From Caballeronia novacaledonica (GTDB taxonomy: Bacteria; Pseudomonadota; Gammaproteobacteria; Burkholderiales; Burkholderiaceae): DNA of 64,000 nucleotides. The stretch is from NCBI RefSeq assembly GCF_900258035.1, contig NZ_OGTP01000002.1, positions 310,001 to 374,000 on the forward strand, given 5' to 3'. The position numbers and the translations under genes were made by a program. The notes below the pieces were generated by a model. The model was not told where the DNA came from and ran no database searches. It saw only the letters and a list, made by a program, of their open reading frames with translations. Below, one piece after another: positions 36,647-44,289 of this stretch. Position 1 is the stretch's first letter; the number at the start of each line of letters is the position of its first letter.

Positions 36647-38484
36647 TGCCCGCTCCCCGGCGCCCAGCGCATGATTTCACCGCGCGTCGTCGACGACACG
36701 ATGGTTTCCGTGAAGGAATTCAGCGACACGTATTGCTCGAAGAAGCGCGCGAGCACCGCGCCGAACAGAAACGCGCTCGCGCCTTCGAAGCCGGTTTCGT
36801 CGAGCAGCACGTCGAGCGCGAGGCCGCGTCCGAACACGATCGGTCCGCGCGACGGCAAGCGGCGCGTGACGGCGCGCGAGCGGATCGAGCGCAGACCGTC
36901 GATCTGTCGCGCCGCGGCGCTGTCGCCGTCGGGCGCATAGAGCGCGAGCAGATCGCGCATGGCGCGCGCGCCGCTGCCGTCGTGATCGTCGACGAGCGAT
37001 GCGTAGTTCAGCGACAGATGGCTCAGCAAGCGCCACGCGACCGCGCCTTGCGCATACGAAGGCAGCGGACGGCTCGGGGCCGTGACGCATCGCACGCTCG
37101 ACACGGGCGCTTCGAGTTCGAGCGTGAAGTCGGTTTCGCCGCGTCCGAGCGGCATCGTGATCGTGAGGTCGCGATTGGTGCAGAGCACGCCGATGCCGAG
37201 TTGATGCAGATCGTCGGCATACGGCGCTTCGCGCGTGTCCACCAGAGCGATCCACGTTTCGCTGCCCGCGTACGACGAGCGCGCGCCGCGCTCGTCCTCG
37301 CGCGCGGACGGCAGACGCTTTTCGCGCCGCACCTGATAGAACGCGGCATCGGCATGTTCCACGCCGAGATCGCGCATGCGATAGAACGGCTGAAACACGA
37401 TCTCCTTGCCGCCGCCCGAGCGATAACCCGTCACGCCCTGCACGCGATAGACCTCGAAGTCGCGTGGGCGCGTGCGATCCACGACGACGTGATGCTCGAA
37501 CTGCTCGCCCGTCACCGCGACGCGATCCGCGCGGCGCGCGAACAGGTTGATCGCGGGCGTGCAATGGAGCGCGAAATTCGCCTGATCGACGAGCCGTTCG
37601 AGCGCGGCATCGGCTTTCGAGAGCAGCACGGTCAGCTCGATTTCGTTGTCGTCGCAGCGCGCGAAATGCGAACGCAGGCCGTCGATGCCCAGGAACATGA
37701 AACGCTGCGGGCACGCGAAATACTCCTGCAGCAAGCGATAACCCGGAAACGATTGCTCGCTCACCGGCAGCAGCGCTTCGTCGTCCGAAAAGCCGAGCGG
37801 ACGCAGCGACGAAGGCGGCAGCACCGCATCGCGCGTGGCGATGCCGAGCGTCGAACCGATCAGCAATTCGTAGAGCTTCGCGGCGATGCCGTCGTTGCCG
37901 CGCAAATAAATCGGCAGATGATCGATGGCAAAGTCGCTGATCTTGCGCTCGCCGATGGCACGCAGCTTCAGACGCAAGCCGCCCTTCACGCCGCGCGGCA
38001 GCGCCGCTTCGACGCCGTGCAACGCGCCGCTGTGCGTGAAAAGCCGCGCCTCCGACAGTTCGACGGGCGAAAGAGTCAGCGCGTGTGCGGTGCGGAACTC
38101 GCAACGCGTCGCGCGCTCGCCGTCGAGCCTGCCGTGAAGCGCCGTGCCGCGCGGCACCGCGACGCCATCCGCGAGCGCGGGATGGGTCATGTCGGGCTGC
38201 AGCTGCACGACGGTCATCGCGGGCGTGGGCGCGAGATAGTGCGGATACACCAGTTCCGCGAGATGCTGCGTGAAGCGCGGAAACTCCGCGTCGATCTTCA
38301 TCTGCACGCGCGCCGCGAGAAAGCCGAAACCTTCCAGCAGACGCTCGACGTAAGGATCGGCGCAATCGAAGCCTTCGAGACCGAGCCGTCCCGCGATCTT
38401 CGGAAACGCCTTCGCGAACTCGCCGCCCATCTCGCGGACGTGCTGCAACTCGCGGCTGTAGTACTGGAGGAGATCGGGGTTCAT
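36631..38484 (-). CDS. tssF: T6SS baseplate protein TssF
   Basis: This 617-residue protein starts with LLQYYSRELQHVREMGGEFA and GLEGFDCADPYVERLLEGFGFL, the conserved VasA/TssF N-terminus. Its length is normal for the family. It overlaps tssE by four bases. Confidence 0.95.
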   Translation of the reverse strand: MNPDLLQYYSRELQHVREMGGEFAKAFPKIAGRLGLEGFDCADPYVERLLEGFGFLAARVQMKIDAEFPRFTQHLAELVYPHYLAPTPAMTVVQLQPDMTHPALADGVAVPRGTALHGRLDGERATRCEFRTAHALTLSPVELSEARLFTHSGALHGVEAALPRGVKGGLRLKLRAIGERKISDFAIDHLPIYLRGNDGIAAKLYELLIGSTLGIATRDAVLPPSSLRPLGFSDDEALLPVSEQSFPGYRLLQEYFACPQRFMFLGIDGLRSHFARCDDNEIELTVLLSKADAALERLVDQANFALHCTPAINLFARRADRVAVTGEQFEHHVVVDRTRPRDFEVYRVQGVTGYRSGGGKEIVFQPFYRMRDLGVEHADAAFYQVRREKRLPSAREDERGARSSYAGSETWIALVDTREAPYADDLHQLGIGVLCTNRDLTITMPLGRGETDFTLELEAPVSSVRCVTAPSRPLPSYAQGAVAWRLLSHLSLNYASLVDDHDGSGARAMRDLLALYAPDGDSAAARQIDGLRSIRSRAVTRRLPSRGPIVFGRGLALDVLLDETGFEGASAFLFGAVLARFFEQYVSLNSFTETIVSSTTRGEIMRWAPGSGQCRTL

Positions 38485-38984
38485 CGCTGCAAAGTCCCTT
38501 CGAACACGCTGGCCTTGCCGGCTTCGAGATCGAATTCCGTGCGCAGATAGAGCCGCTCCGGAACCGGATGCGCATGCAGATCGCCTTCGACGATGAACGC
38601 GAGCGCGTTGTGCTGGATCGCCGCGTCATCGGATTGAATGGCGCGCACGCGCAAGGTGCCGGACACGATGCGCGGCTCGAACGCGATGATGGCCTCGGTC
38701 ATCAGCCGCTCGATGCGCGCGACATCGAGATTCGACGCGCTCTTGCCCGCGAGATCCGCAAAGCCGAAGTTGAGCACCGAATCGGCCACGCCCGGATGGC
38801 GCGCGATGTCCTGCGCCGATGCGATGCCCTGCGCATTCAGCAGCCAGCCGAGATCGCGCATGACGCTCTTGCGGTGCGCGCGCGCCGAGCTGGCCCGATG
38901 CTCGCGCCCTTCGCGTGTCGCGTCGGGCGCGTGATCGGTGAGGCGCTCGAGCAGCGAGGGCTGAAGACGGTCTGCGTTTCTCAT
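38481..38984 (-). CDS. tssE: T6SS baseplate protein TssE (gp25-like)
   Basis: This 167-residue protein has the gp25 lysozyme-like fold: VMRDLGWLLNAQG, then VLNFGFADLAG, ending in an acidic/aromatic strand region. TssE sits at the base of the sheath. The gene lies 13 bases after hcp. Confidence 0.93.
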   Translation of the reverse strand: MRNADRLQPSLLERLTDHAPDATREGREHRASSARAHRKSVMRDLGWLLNAQGIASAQDIARHPGVADSVLNFGFADLAGKSASNLDVARIERLMTEAIIAFEPRIVSGTLRVRAIQSDDAAIQHNALAFIVEGDLHAHPVPERLYLRTEFDLEAGKASVFEGTLQR

Positions 38985-38997
38985 GGGCGTGGCGCGC

Positions 38998-39489
38998 TCA
39001 TGCGGTCGCGTTGGCGGGAATGTTCCACTTGCTCTCGACCACGCCGCCTTGCGCCGAACCGGTGGTCGGATCCTGCTGCTGGTAGGTCACGTGGAACTTC
39101 TCGAAGTTGAGCGTGACCGTTTCGGTGAAGCGGTCTTCGCCGTCCGAGCCGCCCGTCGAATAGTTCGTGACGAGCACCTTTTCCAGTTCGATCGTGTAGT
39201 ACTCGAGCGGCTTGGTGCCGCCCGCCTTGCGCACGGTGAGCTTGCCGGTGGGAAAGTGCTTGCCTGTCGAACATGCGGAGATGATCGAAGGCGTCGCGCG
39301 ATCGGTGTACTTCGTGATCGACAGATCGTGCACCGCGACCTTGCCGCCGCCGCCGCCGGTGCCGAGGTGCATCGTGCCCGATTGCGACAGGCCCCAGCTC
39401 CACGAGAGTATGTCGATCTCGTCCTTGTGCTGGGAATCCAGCGACTCGCCCTTGACCGTGCCCAGGTCCAGAAAAATATCGACTGCCAT
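38998..39489 (-). CDS. hcp: T6SS tube protein Hcp (TssD)
   Basis: This 163-residue protein starts VDIFLDLGTVKGESLDSQHKDEIDILSWSWG, diagnostic of Hcp, and has the usual length. Hcp hexamers stack into the inner tube and can carry small effectors. It is placed between tssC and tssE with a 51-base gap upstream and no obvious separate promoter. Confidence 0.97.
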   Translation of the reverse strand: MAVDIFLDLGTVKGESLDSQHKDEIDILSWSWGLSQSGTMHLGTGGGGGKVAVHDLSITKYTDRATPSIISACSTGKHFPTGKLTVRKAGGTKPLEYYTIELEKVLVTNYSTGGSDGEDRFTETVTLNFEKFHVTYQQQDPTTGSAQGGVVESKWNIPANATA

Positions 39490-39540
39490 GACGTTTCCTT
39501 ATCGATGAATGTTTGACTGCGTGCGAAAAAAATTAAGCGC

Positions 39541-41049
39541 TCATGCGGCTTTTGCAGAAGGCAGCTTGGAGACGAGCCGCAACGAAACGGTCAGGCCTTC
39601 GAGCTGGTAATGCGGACGCAAAAAGAACTTCGACGTGTAATAGCCAGGATTGCCCTCCACTTCTTCCACCACGACTTCCGCCGCCGCGAGCGGCCGGCGC
39701 GCCTTGGTCTCTTCCGACGAGTTGGCCGGATCGCCATCGACGTACTGGAGAATCCAGTCCTGCAGCCAGCGCTGCATGTCGTCCTTTTCCTTGAAGCTGC
39801 CGAGCTTGTCGCGCGCGATGCACTTGAGGTAGTGCGCGAAGCGGCTGCACGCGAACAGATACGGCAGACGCGCGGCGAGATTCGCGTTGGCGGTCGCGTC
39901 CGGATCTTCGTATTCGATCGGCTTGTTGAGCGACTGCGCGCCGATGAACGCCGCGAAGTCGGAGTTCTTCTTGTGGACGAGCGGCATGAAACCGTTCTTC
40001 GCGAGCTCGGCTTCGCGCCGGTCGCTGATGGCGATTTCCGTCGGGCACTTCATGTCGACGCCGCCGTCGTCGGTCGGAAACGCGTGGACCGGCAGGTTCT
40101 CCACCGCGCCGCCCGACTCGATACCGCGTATGCGCGAGCACCATCCCCAGGTCTTGAAGGAGCGGTTGATGTTGGCGGCCATCGCGTACGCCGCGTTCGA
40201 CCACGCATATTTCGATGCATCGGTGCCGGCGGTGTCTTCTTCGAAATCGAACTCCTCGACCGGATTCGTCTTCGCGCCGTACGGCGTGCGCGCGAGGAAG
40301 CGCGGCATCGCGAGACCGATGTAGCGTGAGTCCTCCGAGTCGCGCAGCGAGCGCCACGCGGCATGCTCCGGCGTCTGGAAGATTTTCGTCAGATCGCGCG
40401 GATTGGCGAGTTCCTGCCACGAGTCCATCAGCATCACCGCCGGATCGGCGCCCGCGATGAAGGGCGCATGCGCGGCCGCCGAGATCCGTCCCATCTGCGT
40501 CAGAAAATCGACGTCGGGGGCGTTGTTGTCGAAGTAATAATCGGCCACCAGCGCGCCGTACGGCTCGCCGCCGAACTGGCCGTATTCCTCCTCATACAGC
40601 TTCTTGAAGAGCGGGCTTTGATCCCACGCGACACCCTTGTACTTGCGCAACGAGCGATGCAGGTCGGCCTTCGACACGTTCATCACGCGCAGCTTGAGGC
40701 TCTCGTCGCTCTCGGTGTTGGTGACGAGGTAATGCAGGCCGCGCCACGCGCTTTCGAGCTTCTGGAACGGCTCCGCGTGCAGGATGACGTTGATCTGCGC
40801 GCTGAGCTTCTCGTCGATGCGCGCGATCAGCGCTTCGATGGTCGCGAGCGCGTCATCGGAGATGCGGTGCGTGTCGAGCAGCGCCTGCTCGGCGAGCGTG
40901 CGCACGGCGCTTTCCACCGCTTCGCGCGCCTTGTCCGAACGCGGACGGAACGCCTTCTGCAACAGCCGCTGGAACTCGCCGGATGCGTCGGCTTCCTGCG
41001 TTTGCGCCTGTTGCAGCCCGGCGGATGGATCGAGGTTGGTGTCTGCCAT
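39541..41049 (-). CDS. tssC: T6SS sheath large subunit TssC
   Basis: This 502-residue protein has the conserved segments AEPFQKLESAWRGLHYLV, GQFGGEPYGALVADYYF and, near the end, YYTSKFFLRPHYQLEGLTVSLRLVS. ATG 41049 follows an AAGGAATC ribosome-binding site. TssB and TssC form the contractile sheath; tssB lies ten bases upstream. Confidence 0.97.
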   Translation of the reverse strand: MADTNLDPSAGLQQAQTQEADASGEFQRLLQKAFRPRSDKAREAVESAVRTLAEQALLDTHRISDDALATIEALIARIDEKLSAQINVILHAEPFQKLESAWRGLHYLVTNTESDESLKLRVMNVSKADLHRSLRKYKGVAWDQSPLFKKLYEEEYGQFGGEPYGALVADYYFDNNAPDVDFLTQMGRISAAAHAPFIAGADPAVMLMDSWQELANPRDLTKIFQTPEHAAWRSLRDSEDSRYIGLAMPRFLARTPYGAKTNPVEEFDFEEDTAGTDASKYAWSNAAYAMAANINRSFKTWGWCSRIRGIESGGAVENLPVHAFPTDDGGVDMKCPTEIAISDRREAELAKNGFMPLVHKKNSDFAAFIGAQSLNKPIEYEDPDATANANLAARLPYLFACSRFAHYLKCIARDKLGSFKEKDDMQRWLQDWILQYVDGDPANSSEETKARRPLAAAEVVVEEVEGNPGYYTSKFFLRPHYQLEGLTVSLRLVSKLPSAKAA

Positions 41050-41059
41050 CGTGATTCCT

Positions 41060-41578
41060 TTATTCAGAGTCGGACGCGTTGTCTTCGGGCTTCGGCGCGG
41101 CGGCGAGCGCATTCATCAGCGCGGGGTCGTCGAGCAATCGAGCGACGAGCTTTTCCGCGTCGGTCTTGCCGTCCATGTAGGTCAGCAGGTTGCGAAGCTG
41201 GCTGCGCGCTTCGAGCAGCTTCGCGAGCGGTTCGACCTTGCGCGCGATCGCGGCGGGCTCGAAGTCGTCCATGCTTTCGAAGGTCATGTCGACGCCGATC
41301 TTGCCTTCGCCGGTCAGCGTGTTGTCGACCTGCATCGCGACGCGCGGCTTCATCGAACGAAGGCGTTCGTCGAAGTTGTCGATATCGACCTCGAGAAACT
41401 TGCGGTCCGCGACGGGCGGCAGGTCTTCCCGCGCCTGGCCCGAGAGATCGGACAGCACGCCCATCACGAACGGGAGGTTGATCTTCTTTTCCGAGCCGTA
41501 GACTTCGACGTCGTACTCGATCTGCACACGCGGCGCCCGATTGCGCGCAATGAATTTCTGACTGCTCTCCTTGGCCAT
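41060..41578 (-). CDS. tssB: T6SS sheath small subunit TssB
   Basis: This 172-residue protein has the family's RAPRVQIEYDVEVYGSEKKINLPFVMGVLSDLSG motif and the C-terminal helix (ARSQLRNLLTYMDGKTDAEKL) that pairs with TssC. Its length is standard. Confidence 0.97.
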   Translation of the reverse strand: MAKESSQKFIARNRAPRVQIEYDVEVYGSEKKINLPFVMGVLSDLSGQAREDLPPVADRKFLEVDIDNFDERLRSMKPRVAMQVDNTLTGEGKIGVDMTFESMDDFEPAAIARKVEPLAKLLEARSQLRNLLTYMDGKTDAEKLVARLLDDPALMNALAAAPKPEDNASDSE

Positions 41579-41620
41579 CTGACGGTTCTCCTGGTTGATA
41601 GGCGATACGGTGTGCGCGCG

Positions 41621-42637
41621 TTACTCGACCGCCGCCGTTCCGATCACCTGGGTAAGTTGCCCGAGCCCTTCCGGCGCGAGGTCTTTCATCAGTTGCACGA
41701 AAGATTTGTCGATGAGGCTGCGCGCCCGATCGAGCAGCAACGGCACGGGGCTCGCGGGTTCGTGACGCGCGTAGTACGCGCAGATGCGCTCCAGCGCGGC
41801 GGCGACGTCCGCGCGGCTGCCGATGACATCGCCCGATGCGGCGACCTGCAATGGCTTCGATTCGATCGCCGGCGGTTGCGCATCCGGCTGTTCGACCACG
41901 CACGCCTTCAGCAGCGACGACGCCTTTTGCAGCATGCTTTTCAACGCGCCGAAATCCGGAGCGTGCTCGGCGCCGACGCGTGCGCTCATGATTTGCTCGA
42001 TCGCCGTGGCGTGCTTCAAGGCAGCGTCGAGCGCGGCGTTCGCGCGATGCGCATCTTCGGCGTTTGCCGCGATGGCTGCTTCCATCTCCGCGACGCTCGT
42101 CGTCACGCGGCCATCCGGCGCGATCGCATCGCCGTTCGCATACGACCACTCGCGCAACGTCACAACGGGTCCGCGATGCAGGAGCGGCGCATCCGCGAGT
42201 TCCGCGAGCATGCCGCGTGCATCGATCCATGAAGCGAGCGCGTTGATGCGCGCGGTCGGATCGTTGTCGTCGGCGGTATCGAGCTGCGGATGCACGTGAT
42301 CCCACTGGCTTTCGAGCAACGCGGCGCTCAACGCGAGTCCGTCCGCGATGCCTTCGACGCCATCGAGCGCCAGCCTCGCCCGCGAAAGATGCGCGATCAC
42401 GCGAAGATCATGCGTGCGAGCCATCAGCGCCGTGGCAATGGCCTCAGCGGTTTTCCAGTCCGGCGGCACGGCGGCGACCAGCGTGTCGCCGTATTCGGCG
42501 TCGGGGCGTCCGCTGACGGCTTCGTCGAGTTCGCGGAACTGCGCGTCGAATTCGAGATCAGGGCCGCACGGTGCGTCGTGATCGAGCGGAGCCAGCCATG
42601 CATTCCAGTCGTGATGTGCAGTGAGTTCGGTCGACAT
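41621..42637 (-). CDS. tssA: T6SS cap/baseplate protein TssA (ImpA N-terminal type)
   Basis: This 338-residue protein has the ImpA N-terminal domain (CGPDLEFDAQFRELDEAVSGRPDAEYGDTL... PPDWKTAEAIATALMARTHDLRVIAHLSRARLAL). A C-terminal region ending in HEPASPVPLLLDRARSLIDKSFVQLMKDLAPEGL follows, typical of the shorter TssA class. It is the first gene of the T6SS operon. The ECF-type promoter P5 lies 54 bases upstream. Confidence 0.93.
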   Translation of the reverse strand: MSTELTAHHDWNAWLAPLDHDAPCGPDLEFDAQFRELDEAVSGRPDAEYGDTLVAAVPPDWKTAEAIATALMARTHDLRVIAHLSRARLALDGVEGIADGLALSAALLESQWDHVHPQLDTADDNDPTARINALASWIDARGMLAELADAPLLHRGPVVTLREWSYANGDAIAPDGRVTTSVAEMEAAIAANAEDAHRANAALDAALKHATAIEQIMSARVGAEHAPDFGALKSMLQKASSLLKACVVEQPDAQPPAIESKPLQVAASGDVIGSRADVAAALERICAYYARHEPASPVPLLLDRARSLIDKSFVQLMKDLAPEGLGQLTQVIGTAAVE

Positions 42638-42690
42638 AACAGGTTGGTTGGAGCGTGATGCAAACGATTGACGTGCCTCTTGCTGATCAA

Positions 42691-42715
42691 AACATCTGGG
42701 CAGCGCGTTTATTCC
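42691..42715 (-). promoter_or_regulatory. ECF-type promoter P5 (T6SS operon)
   Basis: On the minus strand: GGAATA (42715-42710), 15 bases, TGTT (42694-42691), in the 158-base gap upstream of tssA. It shares the longer GACGGAATAA context with P1 and P4. It is the only promoter-like element recognised upstream of the 14-gene operon. Confidence 0.6.
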
Positions 42716-42795
42716 GTCATTGTTTTTAGAGTCGCACTACTAACGATTTCGATGCGAACCACATCGATGCCGATCCGGTTCGTCAGGCGATACGG

Positions 42796-43311
42796 CTACT
42801 GATAAAACACGTAAGTGGCGAGATACGGCGAGCTTCCGGATTCATGCTCCGCCGTGCATGGCGCGGACGGCTTCATGCCGCCCATCGTCTTCACGCGTTG
42901 CACGTAGCGCACGGGGGAAAGCGTTCCTTGCGCGCCCGTCGAGCGCGCGCGCAGCAAAAGTTGCGGCACGCTGTCGGGCGTATTGCTCGGGCTCTGCGCG
43001 AGCACGCGTCCTTCGATGCGGCTGCCGTCGCGTGCTTCCCACGACGGTCCCGCCGAATGCTCGATCACCGCGGCGCCGCGATCGTCGAACAAAGTCGCGC
43101 GCGGCTCTTTATAGACCCAGCCGAGTGCGTGATTCGCGTCGTATTCGCAGGCGTAAATCTGCACGCCTGATGCTTTGGCGCTGAAGCTCGCATGTGCATC
43201 GGGTGGGTCGATCGATTCCGCTCGCGCCGACCACGCGCTCGCCGCCAGCATCAAGCCGGCTCCTATCGAAAGACGTGTTCCCAATTTCGGTCCGGTCGTC
43301 AGGCGAATCAT
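42796..43311 (-). CDS. Secreted DUF3455 protein
   Basis: This 171-residue protein has a signal peptide (LSIGAGLMLAASAWSARA). It matches DUF3455: GVQIYACEYD, WVYKEPRATLFDDRGAAVIEHSAGPSWEARDGSRIEG, VRYVQRVKTMGGMKPS and a terminal Y-Phe-Tyr. ATG 43311 is preferred over ATG 43317 because AAGGAG is seven bases away rather than one. The function of the family is not known to me. It lies upstream of tssA on the same strand but is separated from it by P5, and it has its own promoter P6. Confidence 0.8.
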   Translation of the reverse strand: MIRLTTGPKLGTRLSIGAGLMLAASAWSARAESIDPPDAHASFSAKASGVQIYACEYDANHALGWVYKEPRATLFDDRGAAVIEHSAGPSWEARDGSRIEGRVLAQSPSNTPDSVPQLLLRARSTGAQGTLSPVRYVQRVKTMGGMKPSAPCTAEHESGSSPYLATYVFYQ

Positions 43312-43370
43312 GGCCATGCTCCTTGCTGGTGCTTGCGTGTGGGCGGGTACGGATCGGACTGCTCTTTCAC

Positions 43371-43396
43371 AACACCTCAAACCGACGAACTATTCC
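43371..43396 (-). promoter_or_regulatory. ECF-type promoter P6 (DUF3455 gene)
   Basis: On the minus strand: GGAATA (43396-43391), 16 bases, TGTT (43374-43371). Its -35 is one arm of an inverted repeat with P7 (CGAACTATTCC, 11 bases, GGAATAGTTCG, 43386-43418). Confidence 0.6.
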
Positions 43397-43407
43397 GCGC
43401 ACGCGAG

Positions 43408-43433
43408 GGAATAGTTCGCGCCCGCCGGCTGTT
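43408..43433 (+). promoter_or_regulatory. ECF-type promoter P7 (unknown gene 43482)
   Basis: GGAATA at 43408-43413, 16 bases, TGTT at 43430-43433, about 49 bases before the start at 43482. It faces away from P6, with -35 elements arranged back to back. Confidence 0.6.
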
Positions 43434-43481
43434 TCTGTTCAGTTGCCATTTTTAGCGGATGAAACGACGATGAGGGCCAGA

Positions 43482-44168
43482 ATGACGATCTCCAACCTTT
43501 CGATTCCCTCCGAACGCATCGACATGGTCGGCGGGCGTCTGACGACGGCGCCGGCGGGGCATCACTTCGATCTGAGCTTTCGCGTCGAGGTGAAGCCGCG
43601 CATGCTTGGGCGCATCTCGGGCGAGGACATCGAATGTCCGGTGCTGCAATGGAACGAGCGCATCGAATGGTTCGACTACGACAGTGCGACGCAGAAATGG
43701 CGTTTCGTCGGCGATAATTCGAAGGATATGTACGAGTACAAGCCGACCTCGCATACGTTCAGGGTGTGGCATTCGTACCGTTACCTGCTGGCGACCGACG
43801 TCACGAACAACCCTCCCGCGGAACTGAAGGCCCTCTCGTCGGACGAGGAAGCGAAGCGCTGGATCGCGCGCAACGGCTTCGCGTGGAATCTCGCCATCCG
43901 CGACGTTCCGGCGATGGGGATTCTCGGCGGCTCGGGCGGCGGTGGCGGCGACAGCCTTGTCACCGGCGATACGCGGCGGCGCGTCATCTACTTCGATCTC
44001 GGCTTTTCGGGTCACGCGCAACGCGCGCGCTGCGTGCAGATTCTGGAGACGCAACAAGGGCAGCTCACGATCTGCCACTTGATACGCGGCGAGATTCAGA
44101 AAGCGACGGTGGATCATCCGGACAATCTGGAGCGCTGGCGGTTCCAGTTGCGCACAGGGCATCAGTGA
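43482..44168 (+). CDS. Unrecognised protein under ECF-type promoter
   Basis: I do not recognise this 228-residue protein. It has no signal peptide and no membrane helix. It is rich in aromatic beta segments (WNERIEWFDYDSATQKWRFVG; HTFRVWHSYRYLLATD) and has a glycine-rich loop (GGSGGGGGDS) near residue 148. ATG 43482 follows GAGGG at a good distance; ATG 43470 is an alternative. It is transcribed away from the T6SS operon and convergent with csgA. Because it shares the promoter motif of the T6SS operon it is a candidate cytoplasmic T6SS cargo or accessory protein, but nothing in the sequence proves that. Confidence 0.7.
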   Translation: MTISNLSIPSERIDMVGGRLTTAPAGHHFDLSFRVEVKPRMLGRISGEDIECPVLQWNERIEWFDYDSATQKWRFVGDNSKDMYEYKPTSHTFRVWHSYRYLLATDVTNNPPAELKALSSDEEAKRWIARNGFAWNLAIRDVPAMGILGGSGGGGGDSLVTGDTRRRVIYFDLGFSGHAQRARCVQILETQQGQLTICHLIRGEIQKATVDHPDNLERWRFQLRTGHQ

Positions 44169-44289
44169 CGCGATTGCGCCGCACCGCGCACTCGTCATGA
44201 CCCGAAGGTGACGGCCAACGAAAAAACGGACGGTGAGCCGCTCTGAAAAGCCGCTCCCCGCCCGCCAATATTTATAACCTTCGTTATCC

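Noticed and set aside
43194-43481. Upstream extension of the unknown gene at 43482
   Set aside because: It would run through both divergent promoters and the DUF3455 gene; the ribosome-binding site supports ATG 43482.
44210-44260. Possible terminator between the unknown gene and csgA
   Set aside because: The repeated AGCCGCTC words are direct, not inverted, so no stable hairpin forms.
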